Of a DNA stretch of 26,086 nucleotides, positions 1 through 7,558 are shown piece after piece (the stretch's first letter is position 1; every line of letters starts with the position of its first letter). The stretch is from NCBI GenBank assembly GCA_023433305.1, contig JAEZCZ010000131.1:1-26086 (forward strand). Direction: 5' to 3'. The DNA comes from Pseudomonadota bacterium (GTDB lineage: Bacteria; Pseudomonadota; Alphaproteobacteria; Sphingomonadales; Sphingomonadaceae). Under the pieces are notes generated by a model that made no database searches, had not been told where the DNA came from, and was given only the letters and a program-made list of their open reading frames with translations. Position numbers and translations under genes: made by a program.

Positions 1-28
1 CGAACGCCGGATCCGCCGCCCAGCCCAC

Positions 29-409
29 TCAGGCCGCCGCCGGGCCCATGACGAAGGCGTTCAGCTTGTTGCCGTCCGGGTCGCGGAAATAGGCGGCGTA
101 GAAGCCGCCGCCGCGCACGCCCGGCAGGCCTTCGCACGAACCGCCGCTGGCGAGCGCGATGGCGTGGAGCCGGTCGACTTGCCCCTCGTTCTTCGCCACG
201 AGCGCGATCATCGTGCCGTTGCCGACGCTGGCCGGATTGCCGTCGAAGGGATGCATCGCGCAGACTCCCGCACCGCCACCGGGTGTGCCCCACGCGATAT
301 AGCCTTCGCCTTCCATCATCCGCGAGGTGCCGAGCTCGGCCGCTATCGCGTCGTAGAATTGCGCTGCGCGCGGCAGGTCGTTGGTGCCCAGTGTGACGTA
401 ACCGATCAT
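29..409 (-). CDS. VOC-fold (glyoxalase/bleomycin-resistance-like) protein
   Basis: A 126-residue single-module protein with the usual VOC outline: an N-terminal strand and helix (GYVTLGTNDLPRAAQFYDAI), a central strand (GYIAWGTP) and the C-terminal signature YFRDPDGNKLNAF. Metal-dependent members normally carry His or Gln in the first strand and Glu near the end of the last; here the first strand reads YVTLGT and the last NAFVM, so a glyoxalase-type metal site is probably absent. The substrate cannot be read from the sequence. The start at 409 has a good Shine-Dalgarno (GAGGAGGG) about six bases upstream. It lies 56 bp downstream of the aminopeptidase gene on the same strand and may be read with it. 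A short direct repeat lies just upstream (439-460). Family call is firm, function open. Confidence 0.85.
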   Translation of the reverse strand: MIGYVTLGTNDLPRAAQFYDAIAAELGTSRMMEGEGYIAWGTPGGGAGVCAMHPFDGNPASVGNGTMIALVAKNEGQVDRLHAIALASGGSCEGLPGVRGGGFYAAYFRDPDGNKLNAFVMGPAAA

Positions 410-438
410 GTCACCCTCCTCGCGACTCGCGGCCAGAG

Positions 439-460
439 TGGAACATTATTGGAACATTGG
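439..460. repeat. Two tandem 11-bp repeats upstream of the VOC gene
   Basis: TGGAACATTAT is followed directly by TGGAACATTGG, two units with an 11-bp period (about one helical turn). They lie 30-50 bp upstream of the VOC gene start, between it and the aminopeptidase stop, in the place expected for a promoter or operator. The AT content is clearly higher than in the surroundings. No convincing -35/-10 pair is seen. A regulatory role is inference. Confidence 0.4.
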
Positions 461-465
461 TGCGC

Positions 466-2271
466 CTACAAGGGGCGGCACGCACCCTCGAGCCACGCCA
501 GCGCCGCCCCCTCGAGTTGCGGCCCGAGCACCTGACGCACGCGCGCGTGGTAGGCGTTCCACCACGCCAGCTCCGCCGCGCTCAGCAGTGTGCGGTCGAC
601 CAGCGCCTTGTCGATGGGAGCGAAAGTGAGGGTCTCGAAGCCGAGCCAATCGCCTTCGGCGCCTTCGATCGCGCGCTCCTCGACCAGCACAAGGTTCTCG
701 ATGCGGATGCCATACGCGCCCGACTTGTAATAACCGGGCTCGTTCGAAAGGATCATGCCGGCGAGCAACTCCTGGTCGGTGCCCGCCTGCCCCCCGCGCG
801 CCTTGGCGATGCGTTGCGGGCCTTCGTGGACCGCGAGGAAGCTGCCGACGCCGTGGCCGGTGCCGTGTGCGTAGTCGACGCCCGCCTGCCACAGGAACAT
901 CCGCGCCAGCGTGTCGAGCTGGGCGCCGATCGTGCCGGCGGGAAAAGTCTGCTCGGCGAGCGCGATGTGCCCCTTGAGCACGCGGGTGAAGCGATCCTTC
1001 TCCTCGGCGGAGGGTTCGCCCGGACCGATCCAAACGGTGCGGGTGATGTCGGTGGTGCCGTCGGCATACTGGCCGCCCGAATCGACCAGGAAGATGCTGC
1101 CGGGCTGGATCGGGAGATTGCTGTCCTCGTCGACCCGGTAGTGCGGGATCGCCGCATGAGGGCCGGCTGCCGAGATCGTGTCGAAGGACAGGTCCTTGAG
1201 CAGGCCGGTCTCCTCGCGAAACGCCTGCAGCCGCGCCGCCGCGCTGAGCTCGGTTTCGCCACCCTTCGGCGCTTCGACCGAGAGCCAGTGCAGGAACCGC
1301 GCGATCGCCGCGCCGTCGCGGGCCTGGGCATTGCGATGGCCTTGCTGCTCGACCGGGTTCTTGGTCGCCTTGGGCAGGATCGTCGGATCGCGTTCGGCAA
1401 CGGGCTTGGCTCCGGCGGCTTCGAGCGCGTCGAAGATGGCCGCGACGCCGTAGTTCGGATCGACCGCGACCCGCTGTCCGCCGAGCGTGCCGAGCGCCGC
1501 CTGGAATTCGGCGCGCGGCCGCACGGTGACGGCGTTGCCGAGATGGCGCACCAGCTCGGGTGTGACCTTTTCGGGCGCGATGAACAGCTGGGCGGTGCCG
1601 TCTGCATGCGCGATCACATACGACAGCGCGACGGGTGTACGGTCGACGTCGGCGCCGCGGATGTTGAGCAGCCACGCGACCGAATCGAGCGCCGAGATCA
1701 CCGCCGCGTCGAGCTGCTTGGCCTTGAGCCAGGCGGCGACTTCGCTGCGCTTCTCGGCGCTCGAACGGCCGGCATGCGTGTCGTCGTGGACGAAGGCGGG
1801 GGCGGACGAGGGCGCGGGGCGGTCCTGCCAGACCGCGTCGACCGGGTTGCTCTCGACCGCGACGAGCTCGGCGCCGGCTTCGGCGAGCTGCTTGCCCACG
1901 CCCTTGGCCCAGCCATGCGTGTGCAGCCAGGGGTCGAAGCCGATCCGCGCGCCTTGCGCGGCATTCGCGACGATCCATTCGCCGAGGCTGTCCTGCGGCA
2001 CCGACTTGTATTCATAGAGCTTGCCATCGACCTGATCGCGCACCTGCAGGGTGTAGCGCCCGTCGACGAAGATCGCCGCCTTGTCGCGCAGGACCACCAC
2101 CGTCCCCGCCGAGCCACCGAATCCGGTCAGCCACGCGAGCCGCTGGGCATAGGCGCCGACGTATTCGCTGATGTGCTCGTCGGAGATCGGCACCACGAAC
2201 CCGTCGAGCCCCCGTCGATCGAGCTCCTTCCTCAAGGCGTCGAGACGGGCTTCGTGGGTCTGCATCAGCAT
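466..2271 (-). CDS. Xaa-Pro aminopeptidase, aminopeptidase P family (M24B)
   Basis: A cytoplasmic metallopeptidase expected to remove the N-terminal residue from peptides with proline in second position. The 601-residue length fits the long, three-domain type (two creatinase-like N-terminal domains, then the pita-bread catalytic domain). All five metal ligands are visible: Asp397 in VDSGGQY, Asp408 in TTDITRT, His473 in GTGHGVG, Glu511 in SNEPGYY and Glu525 in IRIENLV. The reading frame is open further upstream to 2367, but the start at 2271 is chosen because GAAAGGA lies eight bases before it and because the longer form would overlap the divergent gene. A second ATG two codons in (2265) is also possible. 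The divergent oligopeptidase B gene starts 37 bp away, so the two peptidase genes share one short control region. Confidence 0.93.
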   Translation of the reverse strand: MLMQTHEARLDALRKELDRRGLDGFVVPISDEHISEYVGAYAQRLAWLTGFGGSAGTVVVLRDKAAIFVDGRYTLQVRDQVDGKLYEYKSVPQDSLGEWIVANAAQGARIGFDPWLHTHGWAKGVGKQLAEAGAELVAVESNPVDAVWQDRPAPSSAPAFVHDDTHAGRSSAEKRSEVAAWLKAKQLDAAVISALDSVAWLLNIRGADVDRTPVALSYVIAHADGTAQLFIAPEKVTPELVRHLGNAVTVRPRAEFQAALGTLGGQRVAVDPNYGVAAIFDALEAAGAKPVAERDPTILPKATKNPVEQQGHRNAQARDGAAIARFLHWLSVEAPKGGETELSAAARLQAFREETGLLKDLSFDTISAAGPHAAIPHYRVDEDSNLPIQPGSIFLVDSGGQYADGTTDITRTVWIGPGEPSAEEKDRFTRVLKGHIALAEQTFPAGTIGAQLDTLARMFLWQAGVDYAHGTGHGVGSFLAVHEGPQRIAKARGGQAGTDQELLAGMILSNEPGYYKSGAYGIRIENLVLVEERAIEGAEGDWLGFETLTFAPIDKALVDRTLLSAAELAWWNAYHARVRQVLGPQLEGAALAWLEGACRPL

Positions 2272-2308
2272 GGTTGCGGTCCTTTCGCGCCCTACATAGA
2301 TGCGGGGG
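2272..2308. promoter_or_regulatory. Short divergent control region between the two peptidase genes
   Basis: Only 37 bp separate the aminopeptidase start (2271, minus) and the preferred oligopeptidase start (2309, plus). It contains the aminopeptidase Shine-Dalgarno (GAAAGGA on the minus strand) and, for the plus strand, CATAGA at 2295-2300, eight bases before the ATG at 2309. The latter resembles the -10-like boxes seen close to other ATGs in this window and would give a leaderless or almost leaderless mRNA. The minus-strand promoter must extend into the opposite gene. Confidence 0.35.
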
Positions 2309-4396
2309 ATGACCGATACCACTCTCGCGGCAGCGCCGCGCGCCGCGAAGAAGCTCTCCACCGCCACGCATCACGGCATCACGGTGGAGGACCACTACGC
2401 CTGGCTGCGCGATCCCGGATATCCGAACGTCACCGACAAGGCCGTGCTGGCGCACCTCGCAGCCGAGAACGCCTGGTTCGAGGCGCGCATGGCGCCGCAC
2501 CAGGCGACGATCGAGGCGCTGTTCAAGGAGATGCGCGGGCGCATCAAGGAAGCCGACAAGTCGGTGCCGCAGAAGGACGGCGACTGGCTCTACTGGATCG
2601 AGTTCGAGGAGGGCGCCGAGTACAAGAAGTGGTGGCGCCGGCCGCTTGGCGCCAAGGACGATGGCAGTGCCGACGAGCTGCTCCTCGACGAACCGGCGCT
2701 GGCCGAGGGCAAGGAATACTTCCGCCTCGGCGCCATCTCGGTCAGCCGGAACGGGCGCCTGCTCGCCTATTCGATCGACGACAACGGCTCGGAGCGGTTC
2801 TCCGTCCGCATCAAGGACCTGGTCACCGGCGAGCACTTGCCCGACGAGATTCCCGGCACGCTGTCCGCGCTGATCTGGGTCGCGGGCGACACGGGCCTCG
2901 TCTACTCGCTTGCCAACGAGCAGTGGCGGACAGACAATGCCCGCCTGCACTGGCTCGGCAAGCCGCTCGAGGAGGACGTCGAGCTCTATCACGAGGACGA
3001 CGAGGGCTTCCGAGTCTCGGTCTCGCTCTCGGCCAACGAGGAGTGGCTGATCGTCGGAACCGGCGATCACGAGACCAGCGAGGTGCGGCTGATTCCCGCG
3101 CGCGATCCGCTGGCGGTGCCGCTGCTGGTGCGGCCCCGCGAGAAGGGGCTGGAATACGATGTCGACGAGCGCGAGGGCGTGCTGTTCATCCACGCCAACG
3201 ACACTCACGAGAACTTCCGCCTCGCCACCGCTCCGCTCTCGGCGCCGGGCGAATGGACCACGCTGATCGAAGGCTCGGACGAATTCTACCTGACCGGATT
3301 CGAGCTGTTCAAGGACTTCTACGTCGTCGAGGGGCGCCTCGGCGGGCTCGATCGGATCGAGGTCCGCTACTACGACGATCCCGCGCGGATCGAGCCGATC
3401 GCGTTCCCCGAAGCCAGCTTCACCGCCTCGCTCGGCAACAATCCCGAATGGGATTCGTCCACGCTGCGCCTCTCGTACGAATCGATGATCAGCCCGGCGA
3501 GCACCTACGACTACCCGGTGGCGACGCGCGAGCTGCAGCTCCTCAAGGTGCAGGAGATTCCCTCGGGCTACGACCGCGATCTCTATGCCACCGAGCGGCT
3601 CGAGATCACGGCGCGCGACGGCACGGCGATTCCGGTCAGCGTGATGTACCGCAAGGATCGCGCTCAGAAATCAGACGGGGCCGGCCCGCTCCATCTCTAC
3701 GGCTACGGCGCCTACGGCATCGCGATCCCGCCGGGTTTTTCGACCACGCGGCTCAGCCTCGTGGACCGCGGGTTCGCCTATGCCATCGCGCACATCCGCG
3801 GCGGCGACGACCTCGGGCGGGCGTGGTACAAGGCCGGCAAGCTCGAAACCCGCACCAACGCCTTCACCGACTTCGTCGACGTGGCGCGCGGCCTGATCGA
3901 GCGCGGGCTGACCGAAGCGGGCCGAATCAGCATCTCGGGCGGCGCGGCCGGCGGCGAGCTGATGGGGGCGGTGATCAATTCCGACCCCGAGCTGTGGGGC
4001 GCGGTGGTCGCGCACGTGCCGTTCGTCGACGTGCTGGCGACGATGCTCGATGCCTCGCTGCCGCTGACGCCCGGGGAGTGGCCCGAGTGGGGCAACCCGA
4101 TCGAGGACCAGGCCGCGTTCGAGCTGATCCGCAGCTATTCGCCCTACGACAACGTCAAGCCGCAGGCCTATCCGCCGCTGCTGGTCACCGCCGGCCTCAA
4201 CGATCCGCGCGTGACCTATTGGGAGCCGGCCAAGTGGGTCGCCCGCCTGCGCGAGCTCAAGACCGACGACAACGAGCTGCTGCTCAAGACCAACATGGGC
4301 GCGGGCCACGGCGGCAAGTCGGGACGGTTCGAAAGCCTGCGCGAGACGGCCGAGGAGTTCGCGTTCATCCTGTGGCAGATGGGCGTCGAGCCGTGA
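2309..4396 (+). CDS. ptrB: Oligopeptidase B homologue (S9A) with Ala in place of the catalytic Ser
   Basis: 695 residues, the normal length for oligopeptidase B, a cytoplasmic serine peptidase that cuts short peptides after Arg or Lys. The N-terminal part (roughly 70-410) is the beta-propeller; the C-terminal part is the alpha/beta-hydrolase domain, with typical stretches such as LYGYGAYG, LVDRGFAYAIAHIRGG, MLDASLPLT, GEWPEWGNP and YWEPAKWVA. The nucleophile motif, GGSAGG in active family members, reads GGAAGG: codon 3944-3946 is GCG, placing Ala at 546. The rest of the triad is present: Asp632 in LNDPRV and His667 in GAGHGGKSGR, spaced 86 and 35 residues apart, as in the Escherichia coli enzyme. 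As written the protein should lack peptidase activity. An in-frame ATG at 2300 would add three residues; 2309 fits a CATAGA box better. The next gene starts within its stop codon. Confidence 0.92.
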   Translation: MTDTTLAAAPRAAKKLSTATHHGITVEDHYAWLRDPGYPNVTDKAVLAHLAAENAWFEARMAPHQATIEALFKEMRGRIKEADKSVPQKDGDWLYWIEFEEGAEYKKWWRRPLGAKDDGSADELLLDEPALAEGKEYFRLGAISVSRNGRLLAYSIDDNGSERFSVRIKDLVTGEHLPDEIPGTLSALIWVAGDTGLVYSLANEQWRTDNARLHWLGKPLEEDVELYHEDDEGFRVSVSLSANEEWLIVGTGDHETSEVRLIPARDPLAVPLLVRPREKGLEYDVDEREGVLFIHANDTHENFRLATAPLSAPGEWTTLIEGSDEFYLTGFELFKDFYVVEGRLGGLDRIEVRYYDDPARIEPIAFPEASFTASLGNNPEWDSSTLRLSYESMISPASTYDYPVATRELQLLKVQEIPSGYDRDLYATERLEITARDGTAIPVSVMYRKDRAQKSDGAGPLHLYGYGAYGIAIPPGFSTTRLSLVDRGFAYAIAHIRGGDDLGRAWYKAGKLETRTNAFTDFVDVARGLIERGLTEAGRISISGGAAGGELMGAVINSDPELWGAVVAHVPFVDVLATMLDASLPLTPGEWPEWGNPIEDQAAFELIRSYSPYDNVKPQAYPPLLVTAGLNDPRVTYWEPAKWVARLRELKTDDNELLLKTNMGAGHGGKSGRFESLRETAEEFAFILWQMGVEP

Positions 4397-4791
4397 GTAA
4401 CCGCTTCGCCCTGACCTTCACCGCGCGGCCGGAGCACATCGACGAGAACGGCCACGTCAACAACGCGGTGTGGGTGCGGTGGATGGAGGACCTCGCGACC
4501 GCGCACTGGATGCGCGATGCCGATCCGGCGCACGTGAATGCCTATGCCTGGGTCGTGACCCGGCACGAGATCGACTATCGCGGCAATGTCCGCCTCGGCG
4601 ACAGCGTCGAGGGCACGACCGAAATCCGCGAGGGGCCGAGCGGCGCGCGCTTCGACCGGCACTTCACCTTCACCGACGCGAGCGGCAAGGCGCTCGTGCG
4701 CGCCAAGACGACCTGGGCGATGGTCGACCGCGAGACAGGACGGGTCCTGCGCGTGCCGGCCGAGGTATCGGCGCCTTTCTTGAGGCAGTAG
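4393..4791 (+). CDS. Acyl-CoA thioesterase, 4-hydroxybenzoyl-CoA thioesterase-like hotdog fold
   Basis: A 132-residue single hotdog domain of the YbgC/4HBT type, which hydrolyses acyl-CoA thioesters in the cytoplasm. The family motif is clear near the N terminus: HIDENGHVNNAVWVRWMEDL, with the Asp, the GHVNN turn and the helix-borne Glu. A typical middle (RHEIDYRGNVRLGD) and end (KTTWAMVDRETGR) follow. The start is GTG at 4393, whose last two bases overlap the TGA of the peptidase gene (GTGA), so it is likely translated by coupling. The same reading frame runs open far upstream, but only as a shadow of neighbouring GC-rich genes. Its acyl substrate cannot be told from the sequence. Confidence 0.9.
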   Translation: MSNRFALTFTARPEHIDENGHVNNAVWVRWMEDLATAHWMRDADPAHVNAYAWVVTRHEIDYRGNVRLGDSVEGTTEIREGPSGARFDRHFTFTDASGKALVRAKTTWAMVDRETGRVLRVPAEVSAPFLRQ

Positions 4792-4807
4792 GCAGCAGGC
4801 AGGCAGG
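4783..4807. repeat. AGGCAG/AGGC short tandem repeat at the thioesterase 3' end
   Basis: AGGCAG-T-AGGCAG-C-AGGC-AGGC-AGG spans the last codons and stop of the thioesterase and the start of the short convergent gap. It is an imperfect low-complexity run that could slip in replication; no function is visible. Confidence 0.5.
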
Positions 4808-4822
4808 TGGCGCGGTCTTTGC

Positions 4823-5941
4823 CTAGCCCGCCATCGCCTCCTCCACCGGCAGCAGCTCGTAGCCGAGCTCCTCGGCCACGGCCGGATAGGTCACCCGCCC
4901 GGCGTGGACGTTGAGCCCTTCGGCGAGGTGCGGGTCCTGCCGCATCGCCTCCTTCCAGCCGAGGTCGGCGATCTTCAGGGCGCGCGGCAGGGTGACGTTG
5001 TTGAGCGCGTACGTGCTGGTGCGCGCCACCGCGCCGGGCATGTTGGCGACGCAGTAGTGGACGATGCCGTCGACGATGAAGGTGGGGTCGTCGTGCGTGG
5101 TCGGCCGGCTGGTCTCGAAGCAGCCGCCCTGGTCGATCGCGACGTCCACGAGCACCGCTCCGGGCTTCATGCAGCCGAGCATCTCGCGCGTGACCAGCTT
5201 CGGCGCCGCCGCGCCCACCACCAGCACCGCGCCCACCACCAGGTCGGCGCGGCACAGGACGTCCATCAGGTTGGCGTAGTTCGAGAAGCGCGTCTTGGCA
5301 CGGCTCTCGAAGTGGATGCCGAGCCGCTCGAGCTGGTCGGGGTTGTTGTCCATCACGGTGACGTCGGCGCCGAGCCCGACCGCCATCTGCGCGGCGTTGA
5401 AGCCCACCACGCCGCCGCCGATGATGACCACCGTCCCCGGCATGACCCCCGGCACGCCGCCGAGCAGGACGCCGCGGCCGCCGTGCGCCTTCTCCAGCGC
5501 GGTCGCGCCCGCCTGGATGCTCATCCGCCCCGCCACCTGGCTCATTGGCTTGAGCAGCGGCAGCGTGCCGTTCGGCCCGGTCACCGTCTCGTAGGCGATC
5601 CCGGTCACGCCGGACTTGACCAAGTCCTCGGTCTGCTCGGGGTCGGGGGCGAGGTGGAGGTAGGTGTAGAGGATCTGCCCCTCGCGCAGCTGCGCCCGCT
5701 CTTCGGCCTGCGGCTCCTTGACCTTCACCACCATCTCGCACTCGGCGAAAATCGACTCGGGGCTCTCGACGATTCGCGCGCCGGCCCCGCGGTATTGCGC
5801 ATCGTCGGCGCCGATCCCGGCCCCGGCCCCGCTCTCGATCCAGACCTCGTGGCCGTGCTTGACCAGCTCCTTGGCGCTTTCGGGAGTGAGACCGACCCGG
5901 TATTCCTGGTTCTTGATCTCGCGCGGGCAGCCGATCAGCAT
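4823..5941 (-). CDS. ald: Alanine dehydrogenase
   Basis: NAD-dependent enzyme interconverting L-alanine and pyruvate plus ammonia, linking nitrogen to central carbon metabolism. The 372 residues match the family length, and canonical positions line up without gaps: Arg15 (EYRVGLTP), Lys75 (VKVKEP) and His96 (YTYLHLA) for pyruvate binding and catalysis, and Asp270 (VDVAIDQGG). The NAD-binding Rossmann loop is GGGVVG at about 175-180. The start at 5941 has CAGGAGA about seven bases upstream. No Lrp/AsnC-type regulator, often found beside ald, is visible here. It converges with the thioesterase across a 31-bp gap. Confidence 0.97.
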   Translation of the reverse strand: MLIGCPREIKNQEYRVGLTPESAKELVKHGHEVWIESGAGAGIGADDAQYRGAGARIVESPESIFAECEMVVKVKEPQAEERAQLREGQILYTYLHLAPDPEQTEDLVKSGVTGIAYETVTGPNGTLPLLKPMSQVAGRMSIQAGATALEKAHGGRGVLLGGVPGVMPGTVVIIGGGVVGFNAAQMAVGLGADVTVMDNNPDQLERLGIHFESRAKTRFSNYANLMDVLCRADLVVGAVLVVGAAAPKLVTREMLGCMKPGAVLVDVAIDQGGCFETSRPTTHDDPTFIVDGIVHYCVANMPGAVARTSTYALNNVTLPRALKIADLGWKEAMRQDPHLAEGLNVHAGRVTYPAVAEELGYELLPVEEAMAG

Positions 5942-5986
5942 AGGCAGTCTCCTGTTGGCAGGTCGTTACGGATGAAACCTCGCATG

Positions 5987-5996
5987 CGCAATTGCG
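5987..5996. promoter_or_regulatory. 10-bp palindrome between divergent ald and small membrane gene
   Basis: CGCAATTGCG is a perfect palindrome in the 68-bp gap between ald (start 5941) and the gene at 6010. Its placement suits an operator acting on either gene. A palindrome of this size can occur by chance, and no promoter elements were convincing around it. Confidence 0.3.
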
Positions 5997-6009
5997 GTCC
6001 GCACGCGGC

Positions 6010-6303
6010 ATGACGCGGCGCGAGTCGGCGATCGCGGTCGGCGCGCTCCTGCTCGGCCTGGCGCTGGCGTTTCCGCTCGGGCTCATGCTCGGCGGAGACG
6101 AGCGCGGTGCCGCTCCCGCTCGTTCCGAGGCCACCGGCATGGGGCGCCAGATGTTCTCTCCCCGGGTTCTGTCCGATCCCGACTTTCTCGAGCAGCAGGA
6201 GGCGAACGTCGCAGCGCTCGAGCGCGCGTGCCGCGAGCACGGGCAGATGTGCGCCGAAGCCGAGGGCGCGCGTGAATGGCTGGAGCGTCGGCGCGGTGGG
6301 TAA
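6010..6303 (+). CDS. Small membrane-anchored hypothetical protein
   Basis: 97 residues from the ATG at 6010; a TTG at 5992 could add six. I do not recognise a family. Near the N terminus a hydrophobic helix (IAVGALLLGLALAFPLGLML) follows MTRRES, giving a positively charged start and one membrane span. The rest is polar, with a short helical part rich in Glu, Arg and Ala (FLEQQEANVAALERACREHG) and two cysteines (ERACREHGQMCAEAEG) nine residues apart. It is likely anchored in the inner membrane with the C-terminal part in the periplasm (inference). No clear Shine-Dalgarno precedes the ATG. It converges with the SGNH hydrolase gene, with 11 bp between the stops. Codon use looks like real coding sequence. 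Confidence 0.65.
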   Translation: MTRRESAIAVGALLLGLALAFPLGLMLGGDERGAAPARSEATGMGRQMFSPRVLSDPDFLEQQEANVAALERACREHGQMCAEAEGAREWLERRRGG

Positions 6304-6314
6304 CCCCGCCGCGC

Positions 6315-7535
6315 TCAATCCGCGAACAGCGCCAGCGGTATCGATTCGCCGACCGCCTTCAGCCCGGCGTCGCTGCCGTGGAGGAAGTCGCCCATGTGAT
6401 AGCCGTCGCGCATCTTCGCCGGGTCGGCCGGATCGGCGAACGCGCTGTCGAGCCGCACCACCGCGTCGAACGCGCCGCCGTTCACGATCCAGTCGTTGAT
6501 CGCCTGGCGCGCGGCCTCGCCCTCCTCGGACCAATAGGCCGCGCCCTTGTAGGGTCCGATCGGGCTGCCGATGACCTTGATGTCCTTGGCGTGGGCGCGC
6601 GCGATGAGCTGCTTGTAGCCCGCGATCATCTGCTCGACCGTGATCTTCGGCTGGTCGAGCGTCAGCCCGCCAACCCCGCCCCGCTGCGGCCCGAAGCGGT
6701 TACCGATGTCGTTCACCCCTTCGAACACGATCAGGTACTTCACGTTGGGCAGGCTCAGCACGTCCTCGTCGAACCGGGCGAGCGCCGATTCGCCCATGCC
6801 CGGGCTGAGCACGCGGTTGCCGCTGATCGCCGCGTTGGCGACCGCCCACTCGAGGCCGGCGGCCTGCAGCCGGTTGGCAAGGATGTCGGGCCAGCGCCGG
6901 TTCGCCCCCGCGGTTGCGCCGACCCCGTCGGTGATCGAATCGCCATAGGCCACGATCGTGCCGAGCGCGTCGGGCGAATCGACCTCGATGCCCGACAGGA
7001 ACGCGCGGTGTTGCGCCTTGGAAACCGGCTCGAACGGCTTGCCGACGAAGTTGCCCGGCGGCGACACGGCCAGCTCGTCGACGCCGGTCAGGTGGCAGGT
7101 GCACGGGCCGGTCTCGCCCGGCAGGAAAAGCTCGACCTTGAGCCGCGCGAGGTCCGGAAGCTCGACCGCGACCGCGTCGCTGACGAAAGGTGCGCCGCGC
7201 GGCACGACACCGCCCGGCTCGCCGCCGAAAGTCAGCATGCGGCTGGTCCCGGCGACTTCCTGGCCCGAATCGTCGATCTGCACGAGCCGCGCGGCACCGA
7301 TCTCGAGCGGCTCTGCGCCATAGCGGTTCGAGAACTTCACCCGCACCTGCCCGCCGCCTTCGCTGATGCGGAGGATCTGGCTCAGGGTCACGTTCTCGTA
7401 GCTCGCGGCCGCGAACGGCCCTTGGGTGCCGAGCGGCGCATGCGGGCTCGCGGTCCAGGTGGCGACCCATTCGGCCTGGGCGGGCGTGGCGGCGAGCGCG
7501 ACAGCGGCTCCGGCCAGCCAGTAAACGGATTTCAT
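6315..7535 (-). CDS. Secreted SGNH/GDSL-family hydrolase
   Basis: 406 residues with a cleavable signal peptide (MKSVYWLAGAAVALAATPAQA, cut likely after AQA at 21), so the mature enzyme is periplasmic or secreted. An N-terminal beta-rich domain (about 25-180) precedes the SGNH esterase domain. The four blocks are present: GDSIT with nucleophile Ser200, the Gly of AISGNR, the Asn of GVNDIG, and DFLH with Asp383 and His386. Related proteins act on esters, including acetyl groups of polysaccharides; the substrate here is not evident. The start at 7535 is preferred over the ATG at 7541, because GGGGAGG lies seven bases before 7535 but runs almost into 7541. It follows the NTF2-like gene by 23 bp and is probably cotranscribed. 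Confidence 0.92.
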   Translation of the reverse strand: MKSVYWLAGAAVALAATPAQAEWVATWTASPHAPLGTQGPFAAASYENVTLSQILRISEGGGQVRVKFSNRYGAEPLEIGAARLVQIDDSGQEVAGTSRMLTFGGEPGGVVPRGAPFVSDAVAVELPDLARLKVELFLPGETGPCTCHLTGVDELAVSPPGNFVGKPFEPVSKAQHRAFLSGIEVDSPDALGTIVAYGDSITDGVGATAGANRRWPDILANRLQAAGLEWAVANAAISGNRVLSPGMGESALARFDEDVLSLPNVKYLIVFEGVNDIGNRFGPQRGGVGGLTLDQPKITVEQMIAGYKQLIARAHAKDIKVIGSPIGPYKGAAYWSEEGEAARQAINDWIVNGGAFDAVVRLDSAFADPADPAKMRDGYHMGDFLHGSDAGLKAVGESIPLALFAD

Positions 7536-7558
7536 CGGCATTCCTCCCCTCGTGCGGC

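Noticed and set aside
440..475. EcfG-type stress promoter (GGAAC then CGTT) before the VOC gene
   Set aside because: Two GGAAC copies exist, but neither is followed by CGTT at 16-17 bp, and they point away from the VOC gene.
3664..3980. A frameshift or pseudogene call for the oligopeptidase B homologue
   Set aside because: The reading frame is continuous, of full family length and conserved on both sides of the Ala codon. A single substitution does not make it a broken gene, so it is kept as a CDS.
457..4791. A 1444-codon plus-strand open frame covering the aminopeptidase and peptidase genes
   Set aside because: It is antisense to the aminopeptidase and out of frame with the oligopeptidase. 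Only its last 132 codons (from GTG 4393) resemble a real protein; the rest is Arg/Ala/Asp-rich shadow reading typical of GC-rich DNA.
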